Numbered from the stretch's first letter, positions 1-7,026 are shown. The stretch: 12,403 bases of DNA from JASFUX01 sp050050115 (GCA_050050115.1 JASFUX010000091.1:1-12403), one strand, 5' to 3'. Made by a program: numbers and translations. Notes: a model not told the origin generated them from the sequence alone.

Positions 1-1
1 G

Positions 2-781
2 AAAGCCCTTGAAGCCGAACTCTACGCAGGAGACGCCCAGCACCATCCGAAAGTGACCAAGTTGTTCCCCATCGAAGGCGGTTGGCGCCCAGACGACGAC
101 CATCGGCGAGACGATCACCGGCGCGGTGACTATCGCCGCCCTCCCGAGCGCGAGCAGCGCTACGTCAAAAACATCCAAGCCAGATCCGAAGGTCAGCAGC
201 GCCTGATCGACGCCATCGACCGCCAGGCGATGGTGATGGCTCTCGGACCCGCCGGCACGGGCAAGACCTATCTCGCCATCGCCAAAGCCGTCGAAGCCCT
301 CGAGATGGGCAAAGTCGGCCGCATCGTGCTTTCGCGACCGGCGGTGGAGGCCGGCGAGTCGCTCGGCTTCCTGCCCGGGGACATGGAGGACAAGCTCGCC
401 CCTTACCTGCGCCCGCTCTACGACGCGCTGCATGACCGCATGGCGTCGAAGAAATTGAAGACGCTGATGGCCGAGGGGCTGATCGAGATCGCGCCGGTCG
501 GCTACATGCGCGGGCGCACCTTGAACAACGCCTTCGTCGTCATCGACGAGGCGCAGAACTGCACCTACACCCAGCTGAAGATGCTGCTGACGCGGCTGGG
601 CTGGCACTCGACCATGGTGGTCACCGGCGATCCTTGCCAAACCGACCTCCTGCCCGACCTCTCAGGGCTTGAGATGTGCGCCGATCGACTGTCCGCGCTC
701 GACACGGTCGGCGTGGTGCGGCTGGAAAAGGACGACATCGTCCGCCATCCCCTCGTCGCCGACATGCTGCAGGTGCTGTAG
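2..781 (+). CDS. phoH: PhoH-family ATPase, 5' end outside window
   Basis: Cytoplasmic P-loop ATPase of the PhoH family, thought to act on RNA; the exact role is unsettled in most bacteria. Numbering from the GTG at 53 (242 residues), the Walker A motif GPAGTGKT is at 65-72, the family block SRPAVEAGESLGFLPGD at 94-110, YMRGRT at 151-156, Walker B VVIDEAQN at 162-169, and a TGD sensor at 191-193. The frame is open without a stop from base 2 through that GTG (reading KALEAELYAGDAQHHPK). The only nearby Shine-Dalgarno-like run (AGGAG, 28-32) is about 20 bases away, too far to serve the GTG. I therefore infer the true start lies left of the window and this is a partial gene. The size and absence of an N-terminal KH-like region fit the short E. 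coli PhoH type rather than YbeZ. An Arg/Asp-rich stretch at residues 14-29 is a 15-base tandem repeat. A terminator follows at 810. Confidence 0.9.
   Translation, partial: KALEAELYAGDAQHHPKVTKLFPIEGGWRPDDDHRRDDHRRGDYRRPPEREQRYVKNIQARSEGQQRLIDAIDRQAMVMALGPAGTGKTYLAIAKAVEALEMGKVGRIVLSRPAVEAGESLGFLPGDMEDKLAPYLRPLYDALHDRMASKKLKTLMAEGLIEIAPVGYMRGRTLNNAFVVIDEAQNCTYTQLKMLLTRLGWHSTMVVTGDPCQTDLLPDLSGLEMCADRLSALDTVGVVRLEKDDIVRHPLVADMLQVL
95..139 (+). repeat. 15-base tandem repeat (x3) inside phoH
   Basis: Three degenerate 15-base units in a row encode DDHRR, DDHRR and GDYRR, just before the conserved ATPase core. The sequence shows a clear period, and the units differ by several bases. It gives the protein a charged, probably disordered N-terminal tract. 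Confidence 0.7.
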
Positions 782-809
782 CCCGACTTTTCTCCCAACG
801 CGCGAATGA

Positions 810-836
810 GGCTCCCCTCTCCGGGGAGCCGTTTTT
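810..836 (+). terminator. Intrinsic terminator after phoH
   Basis: A perfect 8-bp stem (GGCTCCCC, 810-817, with GGGGAGCC, 823-830) encloses a 5-base loop and is followed by G and five T. It lies 28 bases after the phoH stop codon, so it should end phoH transcription and separate it from the next gene. Confidence 0.85.
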
Positions 837-878
837 CTGTGGAGCGCTGTGGCGTTCGGGCGCCTTTGCAGAACTTTC

Positions 879-1598
879 ATGCGCGCCGTCCTTTTCGCCC
901 GCGGGCGCGCGTGCTTTAGTCGAAACAGGACAAGCTATGCGTGCGGGGGCAGTGCATTGCTTCGTGTTGCTTGCATCGTCGCGATTGCCTTCACTGCGGC
1001 CGGGCCCGCCCGGGCGCAGAACGCCGCCATGTCCGCAATCGATCCGTCGAGCCTCAATCCCGCGCCGGCCTTCGAGCTGCGCCTTTCGGACGCGCTGCGA
1101 CGTTTCAGCTTCGATCCGGCGCCGGAGAGTTTCCGCTTCTCCGCCGCCCCTGGACTGGACGAAGACGGCGCTGCGCCGCTGCGGCTTTGGGCGTCGATCG
1201 TCGCCGAGGGCGGGGAGGCGCACGCCGAGCTCGCCGAGCATTCCCTCTATGCGCCGCGGTTCGCTTCGGCCGCGCCGGCGATCGGCGGGCGCATCGGCGC
1301 GGTCTACCGGTTCGGCGAATCCCTCTCAGCCCCGCGCGCGGACTCCGAAATCGAAGGCCTCTACTTCTTCGCCGGCGCCGACGCCCAGGCGGTGACCTGG
1401 CGGCTGACCGGCGGCGACCGCGACGCGGTCGACATGCGGCTCGAGGACTACTCGATGGTGGGCGACGCCCAGGCCGGCGTGGCGCTCCGCCTCGGCGCCG
1501 GCGACCTGAGCTTCGGCGTGATCCACCGCGAAATCCGCTACGACGAGGCTAAGGCCGAAGAGACCTTCGGCGGACTGAGCTTCGCGATCCGGAATTGA
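879..1598 (+). CDS. Exported beta-strand-rich protein of unknown function
   Basis: I do not recognise a named family. The frame has a hydrophobic segment LLRVACIVAIAFTAAG followed by PARA and QN, a typical Sec signal peptide with signal peptidase I site AxA. The mature part (about 190 residues) has no cysteine. Towards its end it alternates polar and hydrophobic residues (for example AGVALRLGAGDLSFGVIHREIRY), suggesting strands of a periplasmic or outer-membrane beta protein; it ends in IRN rather than the usual terminal aromatic of a barrel. Start choice is uncertain: GTG 849, ATG 879 and TTG 957 are all in frame. TTG 957 gives the most compact signal peptide. The best ribosome-binding site (AGGA at 927-930) serves an ATG at 937 in a different frame. 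It ends 8 bases before the convergent dioxygenase gene. Confidence 0.6.
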   Translation: MRAVLFARGRACFSRNRTSYACGGSALLRVACIVAIAFTAAGPARAQNAAMSAIDPSSLNPAPAFELRLSDALRRFSFDPAPESFRFSAAPGLDEDGAAPLRLWASIVAEGGEAHAELAEHSLYAPRFASAAPAIGGRIGAVYRFGESLSAPRADSEIEGLYFFAGADAQAVTWRLTGGDRDAVDMRLEDYSMVGDAQAGVALRLGAGDLSFGVIHREIRYDEAKAEETFGGLSFAIRN

Positions 1599-1606
1599 AC
1601 ACTGCG

Positions 1607-2434
1607 TCAAGCGTCGGTCGGCTCGGCTGCAGCGGCGCCTAAGACCGTCTCCGTCAACACCATACGCGGCTTGTCACCGACGTTCGCCGAAGGCGAATGC
1701 AGCAAGCTCGGATGCATGAAGTAGGCGTCTCCAGGCTCGCCGGCCATCTGCACGACCTTGACCTCGACGCCGTCAACGACGGCGCCCTGCTCCATGAACC
1801 GCAAAGTTCGATCGCCCGCCCCGTCTGCGCGCGCCGCGTCGCTGCGCGTCAAGTCCGCAAACCACGGATGAGCCGCCTTGAGCCGCCGCTTCGCCTCAGC
1901 CGAGCGAAGCGTTCGACCGGCCTTTTCGGCGATTCGGCGGAGCAGGATGTGGGAGCCTTGCGCGAACAGCGTGCCGCCCGCGCGCGGCTGTAGCGGCGCG
2001 AGGATGACGAAGGCGCGCGCGACCGCCGGATCTTCCGCTGAGATCGGATGATCCGAGTGCCAATGAAGACGCGGAAGGTCCCATGTTGCGGACCGGTCAG
2101 GAAAGTTGACCAGCGGGACGCCCCAGTGCGGCGGGCGCGTCCACTGTGCGGCTCCCAGCAGCTGATCGAGCACGGCGCAAACGGTCGGGCTCGCCATGGC
2201 GGCGAAAACGTTTGCGCGCCGCGTCGCCGCAAAGCCGGAGACGGGAGCCGACGGCCATGTCGCAGGGTCGTCCGAGCGGGCGCCGGTCTTGTGCTCAAGG
2301 GCGCGCCACAGGCTCTGCGCCATGGCGGCCGCGTCGGCGGGGTCGACGGCTTGCGGGATGCGCACAAGGCCCTCGTTGTCGAAAGTGCGCAGCTGCTCGG
2401 GTGAAAGCGGTTGAGTCGATGTTTGGCGTGTCAT
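1607..2434 (-). CDS. Phytanoyl-CoA dioxygenase (PhyH) family protein
   Basis: Probable Fe(II)/2-oxoglutarate-dependent dioxygenase, cytoplasmic, 275 residues, substrate unknown. The metal triad is visible: HxD in LHWHSDHP (H126, D128) and the distal His in HPSLLHSPSAN (H246 most likely; H241 is the alternative). R257 in KPRMVL is well placed to bind the 2-oxoglutarate carboxylate. The conserved GGTLFAQGSH segment (153-162) also fits the family. The ATG at 2434 has a GGAG 8 bases upstream (reverse complement of 2443-2446). It lies downstream of a betaine/choline-type ABC transporter, and ectoine hydroxylase belongs to this superfamily. However, the EctD signature after the HxD (FETWHxEDG) is absent, so I do not assign ectoine hydroxylation. 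Its upstream region is the hairpin cluster at 2469-2595. Confidence 0.82.
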   Translation of the reverse strand: MTRQTSTQPLSPEQLRTFDNEGLVRIPQAVDPADAAAMAQSLWRALEHKTGARSDDPATWPSAPVSGFAATRRANVFAAMASPTVCAVLDQLLGAAQWTRPPHWGVPLVNFPDRSATWDLPRLHWHSDHPISAEDPAVARAFVILAPLQPRAGGTLFAQGSHILLRRIAEKAGRTLRSAEAKRRLKAAHPWFADLTRSDAARADGAGDRTLRFMEQGAVVDGVEVKVVQMAGEPGDAYFMHPSLLHSPSANVGDKPRMVLTETVLGAAAAEPTDA

Positions 2435-2468
2435 GCGCGAGGCTCCAAAAGCATACGCCCCGCGGAAA

Positions 2469-2595
2469 GCCTCGCGGAGCCGGCGTTCGCCGGCCTGCGA
2501 AGCTCACCGCGGGGCGCACCCCGCGGATCACCACGGAGCGTGGTGATCGTTGACGTCGGGCGGGTCCAAGGACGACGCCCGACACTCCGAGTGTC
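2469..2595. repeat. Cluster of five abutting hairpin-forming palindromes
   Basis: Read directly from the sequence: (1) 2469-2503, an imperfect palindrome with a perfect central stem GCCGGCG-TT-CGCCGGC (2479-2494). (2) 2507-2526, CCGCGGGG-CGCA-CCCCGCGG. (3) 2526-2548, GATCACCACG-GAG-CGTGGTGATC. (4) 2555-2583, GTCGGGCG with CGCCCGAC, containing an inner GTCC-AA-GGAC. (5) 2581-2595, GACACT-CCG-AGTGTC. They nearly fill the gap between the transporter stop (2650) and the dioxygenase start (2434), both minus-strand genes. None is followed by a T run, so they do not look like simple intrinsic terminators. They resemble REP-type palindromic elements or a structured 3'/5' untranslated region. Confidence 0.75.
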
Positions 2596-2649
2596 CCTTC
2601 GATGGAAAGGCGTGTCAAATCAAGCGGGGCTCTATCCGAGCCGCCGCTG

Positions 2650-4227
2650 TCACCGCTCCTCCACTTCCCCGTCCAGCCACGCCGCGGCCTGCGCGGGCGA
2701 CTGGCCTTGAAGGTCGACGCGCGCGTTGGCGGCGCGCATCTGCTCGGCGGGGATTGCGCCGAGGAGCGGGCGCAGAGCGTCGATCACGCCGGGCTGAGCG
2801 GCGGCCTCGGGCGAGAGCAGGATCACCGCATCGTAGGGCGGCAGCGCGCCCAAGGGATCGTCGAGCAGCACCAGGTCGTAATCGTCGATGCGGCCGTCGG
2901 TCGTATAGGCGCTGATCACGTCGACCTGGCCGGACTGGACCGCACCGTACATGAAGGTGGAGTCCATCGCCTGGGTGCGCATCGCGCCGAGGCCGTAGGC
3001 GTCGCGCACGCGCGTCCACTCCGGCCGGCCGAAGAACTCCGGATCCCCGCCCTTCGTCAGATCGCCCGCGATCGGCGCAAGGTCGGCGATCGAGGCGACG
3101 CTCAGTTCCGCGGCGCGGGCGCGGGTCATGGTGAAGGCGTAGGCGTTCTCAAAGCCGAGCCGGCCGAGGACCGCAACGCCGTATTCGTCCGGCATTCGCG
3201 CGGCGATCTCAGTGTACATCTCCTCGCGTGGGACCGGCTCGGGCTCGCGCAACACGGTGGCCCAAAGCGTACCCGTGTAGTCGACATAGATGTCGATCTC
3301 GCCCGCCGCGACCGCGTCGAACACGATGGTCGAGCCGAGCCCCTCGCGCAGCGTCACGTCCGCGCCTTCCGCTTCCAGCCGCGCTTCGATGAGTCGTGCA
3401 AGGATGAACTGCTCGGTGAAGGTCTTCGCGCCCACCGTCAGCCGCACCCGTTCAAGAGACCTAGCGAGGCCGTCCGCCTGCCCCTGCGCTGCGACGCGCT
3501 GCGCGGTGAGGCCTCCGGCGAACATGGGCCAGAGCGCGACGATGACGAAGGGAAGAAAAGCCAGCGCTGCGATCGCGACGAGGCCTTTGCGGCGCAGCCG
3601 GGCGGCCGCCTCGCTCAAGCGCAGCGCCTGGTCGAGCGCCAGGGCCAGCCCCGCCGCGCCGATGCAGCCGACGAGCACCGCCGTCCAGGTCCGCGTCTGC
3701 AAGCCTGAGAAGATGAGGTCGCCGAGGCTCGACGCGCCCACCAAAGTCGACAGCGTCGCCGCGCCCACCACCCAGACCGCCGAGGTGCGTACGCCGGCGA
3801 GGATCACCGGCGCGGCGAGCGGCAGCTCGACCCGGAAGAGCCGCTGCGCCCAGGTCATGCCGACCGCGCGCGCCGCCTCATTCACCGCCCGGTCGATCCC
3901 GCCAAGCCCGACGATGGTGTTCCTCAGGATCGGCAGCACGCCGTAGAGCGTCAGCGCCGTGAACGCGGGGCCAAAGCCGATGCGGCCGCCGAACACGGGC
4001 ACCATCAGCGCCAGGAGCGCGAGGCCCGGGATGGTCTGCACGCCGCTCGCGATCGCCGTGACCGGCCCGGCGACCGGCGGCGCGCGAGAGACCGCGACGC
4101 CGAGCGGCAAGCTGACGACTAATGCGGCGAACACCGCCGCGAACGACAGCGCCATGTGCGCCGCCAGCAGATCGGGCAGCCGGCCGAGCGCTTCGGCGAG
4201 CGCGGGGTTCGCCGGCGCCGCGCTCAT
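2650..4227 (-). CDS. Fused ABC permease/substrate-binding protein, betaine/choline/proline type
   Basis: Membrane permease and ligand-binding domain of an osmoprotectant-type (glycine betaine/choline/carnitine/proline) importer, in one 525-residue chain. Residues 20-205 carry about five hydrophobic segments and the EAA loop EAARAVGMTWAQRLFRVELP (117-136), which contacts the ATPase. A further membrane segment at about 215-240 tethers the binding domain (about 262-525). That domain has the OpuAC/OsmF signatures VGAKTFTEQFILARLI (265-280), DIYVDYTGTLWATVL (312-326) and YTTDGRIDDYDLVLLDD (441-457). The permease-then-binding order is that of Lactococcus OpuABC. The ATG at 4227 overlaps the ATPase stop as ATGA, so the two are probably translationally coupled. 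The frame is open further upstream, but that part overlaps the ATPase and has shadow-like Arg/Ala/Pro composition. Substrate cannot be fixed from sequence alone. Confidence 0.92.
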   Translation of the reverse strand: MSAAPANPALAEALGRLPDLLAAHMALSFAAVFAALVVSLPLGVAVSRAPPVAGPVTAIASGVQTIPGLALLALMVPVFGGRIGFGPAFTALTLYGVLPILRNTIVGLGGIDRAVNEAARAVGMTWAQRLFRVELPLAAPVILAGVRTSAVWVVGAATLSTLVGASSLGDLIFSGLQTRTWTAVLVGCIGAAGLALALDQALRLSEAAARLRRKGLVAIAALAFLPFVIVALWPMFAGGLTAQRVAAQGQADGLARSLERVRLTVGAKTFTEQFILARLIEARLEAEGADVTLREGLGSTIVFDAVAAGEIDIYVDYTGTLWATVLREPEPVPREEMYTEIAARMPDEYGVAVLGRLGFENAYAFTMTRARAAELSVASIADLAPIAGDLTKGGDPEFFGRPEWTRVRDAYGLGAMRTQAMDSTFMYGAVQSGQVDVISAYTTDGRIDDYDLVLLDDPLGALPPYDAVILLSPEAAAQPGVIDALRPLLGAIPAEQMRAANARVDLQGQSPAQAAAWLDGEVEER

Positions 4228-4997
4228 GTCGCGTCGTCCGCGGGCCGGTCGAGCGCGGTCAGCACGGCGGCGTGCCGGCGCGGCGCGCTGATCAGGTGGG
4301 CGACGTAGTCGTCGGCCGGCGCGCGCACGAGCTCGCGCGGCGCGCCCGTCTGCACGATCTTCCCTGCGCGCATCACCGCGATCTCGTCGGCGAGCAGCAG
4401 CGCTTCGCTCATGTCGTGGGTGACCATGACGGTCGTCAGGCCGAGGGAGTCGTGCAGCTGCCTCAGGTCGTCCTGCAGGTCGGCGCGGATCACCGGGTCG
4501 AGCGCGCCGAACGGTTCGTCGAGGAGGAGCAGGCACGTCTCTGAGGCGAGCGCGCGGGCGAAGCCGACTCGCTGACGCTGACCGCCGGAAAGCTCGTGCG
4601 GATATCTCTCCGCATACGTTTCGGCGGACAGGCCGACGCGATCAAGAAGGCTTTCGACCCGTTCGGCCACCCGCACTTCTGGCCAACCCAAAAGCCGCGG
4701 CGTGATCGCGACGTTCTCGCCCGCGGTCATGTGCGGGAACAGGCCGACGCCCTGGAAGACATAGCCAATCGAGCGGCGAAGCGCGACGACGTCCCGGCTG
4801 GCGAGGTCTTCGCCGTCAAGCTCGATCGCGCCGAAGGTCGGCTCGATCAGCCGGTTGATCATCTTCAGGAGCGTCGACTTGCCCGAGCCGGACTCCCCGA
4901 TGACGGCGAGGAAGCGTCCGCGCGCGATCTCAAGGCTGACGCCCGCGACGGCGAGGGCGCCGCGGTAGGCCTTCGACACGTTCCGGAAGCTCAGCAT
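4224..4997 (-). CDS. ABC transporter ATP-binding protein, betaine/choline/proline type
   Basis: Cytoplasmic ATPase subunit that powers the importer encoded by the overlapping downstream gene. Motifs: Walker A GESGSGKST (34-42), Q-loop Q82 in YVFQGVGLFPHM, signature LSGGQRQR (136-143), Walker B LLLLDEPFGALDP (156-168) and H-loop H194 in VTHD. The FQGVGLFPHMT variant is typical of the ProV/OpuAA group. At 257 residues it ends soon after the ATPase core and lacks the tandem CBS domains that in ProV and OpuA sense ionic strength, so osmotic gating by CBS is not expected here. The ATG at 4997 is preceded by GGAAGG about 8 bases away. It begins 38 bases after the DUF3126 stop codon, suggesting one transcription unit. 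Confidence 0.92.
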   Translation of the reverse strand: MLSFRNVSKAYRGALAVAGVSLEIARGRFLAVIGESGSGKSTLLKMINRLIEPTFGAIELDGEDLASRDVVALRRSIGYVFQGVGLFPHMTAGENVAITPRLLGWPEVRVAERVESLLDRVGLSAETYAERYPHELSGGQRQRVGFARALASETCLLLLDEPFGALDPVIRADLQDDLRQLHDSLGLTTVMVTHDMSEALLLADEIAVMRAGKIVQTGAPRELVRAPADDYVAHLISAPRRHAAVLTALDRPADDAT

Positions 4998-5035
4998 GGG
5001 CGTCGCCTTCCGCCCGCGGGGCCCAGCTCAGGCGC

Positions 5036-5269
5036 TCACGCGCCTTCGAGGTCTTCCTCGATCACCGAGATCTCGAACGAGAAGGACACCTCGCCTTCGT
5101 CGACCACCTTGGCGACGACGCCGAGGCACTCCGGGCCAAGGTAGATCTCGGCGCACTCGTCGGGGCGCTGGCGCAGCTGGACGACGAGGTCGGGGTTGAG
5201 CTTGGCGCGCAGATAGCTCTGCAGGCGCTCCCCGTCTTGCGGGGTCACGTGACTCGGAGGAGTGGGCAC
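5036..5269 (-). CDS. DUF3126 family protein
   Basis: Small (77 residues) soluble protein of the DUF3126 family, common in alphaproteobacteria and often next to cysE; its function is not known. The recognisable core is LQSYLRAKLNPDLVV, then DECAEIYLGPECLGVVAKVVDEGEVSFSFEISV, matching the family pattern of Ala-Glu-(Val/Ile)-Tyr-(Ile/Leu)-Gly and Asp-Glu-Gly-Glu-Val-Ser. It starts at GTG 5269, fixed by a full AGGAGG 8 bases upstream, and lies 59 bases after the cysE stop. The conserved neighbourhood suggests a link to sulfur/cysteine metabolism, which is inference only. Confidence 0.85.
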   Translation of the reverse strand: MPTPPSHVTPQDGERLQSYLRAKLNPDLVVQLRQRPDECAEIYLGPECLGVVAKVVDEGEVSFSFEISVIEEDLEGA

Positions 5270-5277
5270 GGGCTGAG

Positions 5278-5283
5278 CCTCCT
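5278..5283 (-). promoter_or_regulatory. Strong ribosome-binding site for the DUF3126 GTG start
   Basis: The minus strand reads AGGAGG here, with 8 bases to the GTG at 5269. It settles the use of a GTG start for this short gene. Confidence 0.75.
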
Positions 5284-5328
5284 AAAGTTCGCTCATCGCG
5301 GCGCTGGCGACGCCGCGGCCGCCGCCGG

Positions 5329-6162
5329 CTACTTCTCCGCGGCGTCGGCCTCGTCGAGGGTCTGGTTCATCCGCTTGGCCGGTTCGGCGCACGGACCGCC
5401 CACCGGGATAGCGGGCACGCCGGCGACCGTGCACTTGGGCGGCACCGGTTTCAAGACCACCGAGCCCGCCGCGATCTTCGCTTCGTCGCCGATGGTGATG
5501 TTGCCGAGGATCTTCGCACCGGCGCCGATGAGCACGCCGCGGCCGATCTTGGGGTGGCGATCGCCGCCCTTGACCCCCGTCCCGCCGAGCGTGACCTCGT
5601 GCAGCAGCGAGCAGTCGTCGCCAACCACGGCGGTCTCGCCGATGATCACCGAGCAGGCGTGGTCGATCATCACGCCCGAGCCGATGCGCGCGGCGGGATG
5701 AATGTCCACGGCGAAGCGCTCGGAGACGCGGCTTTGAATGTGATAGGCGAGCGCGTGCCGGCCTTCCGTCCACAACCGATGAGCGACGCGGTAGCTTTCA
5801 AGCGCGTGAAAGCCTTTGAAATAGAGGAACGGCTGGAGCAGCGTCTGGCACGCGGCGTCGCGCTCGAACACCGCGTGCAGGTCGCGTTCGACGCTTTGAA
5901 GAATGCTCGGATCGCCCGCGAGCGCCTCCTCACACACTTCGCGCGCCTGCATCGCGTTCATGTCCGAGCCCGACAGCCGCGAGCCGAGCACGTAGGTCAG
6001 CGCGCTCTGCAGAGAGTCGTGATTGAGCACCGCGGCGTGCAGGAAGCTGGCGAGGATCGGCTCCTGGGCGGCCCAGGCGTCCGCTTCGGCGCGCATCTGC
6101 GGCCATGCCGAACGCGTGGCCGCGGCCTTGGCCGTTTCGCTCTTGTCGAGAGGTCGTGTCAT
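5329..6162 (-). CDS. cysE: Serine O-acetyltransferase
   Basis: Transfers acetyl from acetyl-CoA to L-serine, the first step of cysteine synthesis; cytoplasmic, 277 residues, full length. The N-terminal helical SAT domain (about 16-140; PILASFLHAAVLNHD, ALTYVLGSRL) precedes a left-handed beta-helix of hexapeptide repeats (about 150-255). Catalytic residues are visible: D153 in DIHPAARIG, H168 in GVMIDHACSVIIGETAVV, and H203 in GGDRHPKIGRGVLIGAGAKILGN. The ATG at 6162 is chosen because GGAG lies 6 bases upstream; the frame stays open to an ATG at 6234, but those 24 residues are low-complexity Gly/Pro/Ala. The C-terminus (EADAAEK) lacks the terminal Ile that docks into cysteine synthase CysK in E. 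coli. It heads a close-set group with DUF3126 and the ABC transporter. Confidence 0.95.
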   Translation of the reverse strand: MTRPLDKSETAKAAATRSAWPQMRAEADAWAAQEPILASFLHAAVLNHDSLQSALTYVLGSRLSGSDMNAMQAREVCEEALAGDPSILQSVERDLHAVFERDAACQTLLQPFLYFKGFHALESYRVAHRLWTEGRHALAYHIQSRVSERFAVDIHPAARIGSGVMIDHACSVIIGETAVVGDDCSLLHEVTLGGTGVKGGDRHPKIGRGVLIGAGAKILGNITIGDEAKIAAGSVVLKPVPPKCTVAGVPAIPVGGPCAEPAKRMNQTLDEADAAEK

Positions 6163-6285
6163 GGGATGCTCCGCCCTGCCTCCGCGCCCGCCGCCGGCCG
6201 CGCTTGGGCCGATGCTCGGGACGTTTTGACGCATTTAAGGCCTGGGACGCCGAAAAACCACCCGAGGGCGGAATTTTGACCCGGC

Positions 6286-6313
6286 CGGCTCTCCTTTCGC
6301 CTTCCGAGAGCCG
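6286..6313 (-). terminator. Hairpin between TetR gene and cysE, possible terminator
   Basis: An 8-bp perfect inverted repeat (CGGCTCTC / GAGAGCCG) with a 12-base loop lies just downstream of the TetR stop codon at 6320. There is no T run on the minus strand, so Rho-independent termination is doubtful. It may separate the TetR gene from cysE. Confidence 0.35.
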
Positions 6314-6319
6314 CCGTCC

Positions 6320-6979
6320 CTACGCTGCGAAGCTGCGGTGGATCGCCTCGACGTGGAAGTCGATCAGCTCGTCAGAGGAATAGCCCGCCAGCGGATGGTC
6401 CGCTGGATCGATACTGGCGCGCGACACCCAAGCAAGGAACTTCGTCACCCCATGCAGCGACGCCCAGATGCTCGTCGCCGCAAGCTTCGCCTCGGCCGGC
6501 CGGAACTTGCCCGCGGAGATCATCCCCGCGACGAACGCATTGTAGCGTTCGCTCACGAGCTGCTGGGCCGCCCCGATGCGCGGCTCGGTCTCCCGGTAGT
6601 TGAGGAACGCCATGTGATAGTGGTTGGGGCTCTCCACGCCGGTCTGGATGTAGGCGCGGGCGAAGGCGCAGAAGCTTTCCTTGTCGAACCGGTTCTCGTC
6701 GACCGAAGCGTCGAGCCGCTCGGCGAGGCGCAGATAGAACTGCTCCCGGATTTCGTTGAGCAGCTCGTCCTTGGACTTGAAATACTTGTAGATCGCCGCG
6801 GGCGAGTAATCGATCTCGTCGGCGAGCCGCCGCATCGACAGCCCGTCCTCACCCTCTTGCGAGAACACGTTTTCGGCCACCTCGACGATGGTCGCTCGAA
6901 TCTTGCGCCGGCGGCGCTCGGCGGGCGTTTCGGCGCGATTGTCGTCGGCGCCGTCGGGAAAATCGTCACTGTCTTTCAT
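6320..6979 (-). CDS. TetR/AcrR family transcriptional regulator
   Basis: DNA-binding repressor-type protein of 219 residues. The N-terminal helix-turn-helix domain is clear: RRRKIRATIVEVAENVFSQE, then DGLSMRRLADEIDYSPAAIYKYFKSKDELL (about 45-74), with the YKYF recognition-helix pattern typical of the family. The C-terminal half (about 95-215) is the helical ligand-binding/dimerisation domain; its YHMAFLNYRETEPRIG stretch and SIWASLHG region resemble the WHG-type C-terminal domain. A charged extension (KDSDDFPDGADDNRAE) precedes the DNA-binding domain. The ligand and targets are unknown. The AT-rich region upstream of its ATG carries two near-identical palindromes that could be its own operator. 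The ribosome-binding site upstream of the ATG is weak. Confidence 0.92.
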   Translation of the reverse strand: MKDSDDFPDGADDNRAETPAERRRRKIRATIVEVAENVFSQEGEDGLSMRRLADEIDYSPAAIYKYFKSKDELLNEIREQFYLRLAERLDASVDENRFDKESFCAFARAYIQTGVESPNHYHMAFLNYRETEPRIGAAQQLVSERYNAFVAGMISAGKFRPAEAKLAATSIWASLHGVTKFLAWVSRASIDPADHPLAGYSSDELIDFHVEAIHRSFAA

Positions 6980-7026
6980 GGGAGCAACCGTTCACGCTGT
7001 GGACGCTGTTCAAGTTACGACAGAAC

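Noticed and set aside
53..55. GTG at 53 as the phoH start
   Set aside because: No ribosome-binding site at a workable distance, and the frame is open to the window edge; the gene most likely begins outside.
1607..2434. Ectoine hydroxylase EctD
   Set aside because: It belongs to the PhyH superfamily and lies near a compatible-solute-type transporter, but the FETWHxEDG signature after the HxD is missing and no ect genes are present.
2628..2642. Small hairpin GGCTC-TATCC-GAGCC just after the transporter stop codon
   Set aside because: Only 5 bp and no T run on the minus strand; too weak to call a terminator.
2602..3708. Long + strand open frame opposite the ABC permease/binding gene
   Set aside because: Arg/His/Gly-rich shadow of a high-GC gene; the minus strand has clear domains and motifs along its whole length.
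4228..4536. N-terminal extension of the permease frame by about 100 codons
   Set aside because: It overlaps the ATPase gene fully and has Arg/Ala/Pro shadow composition; the ATGA overlap at 4224-4227 is a far better start.
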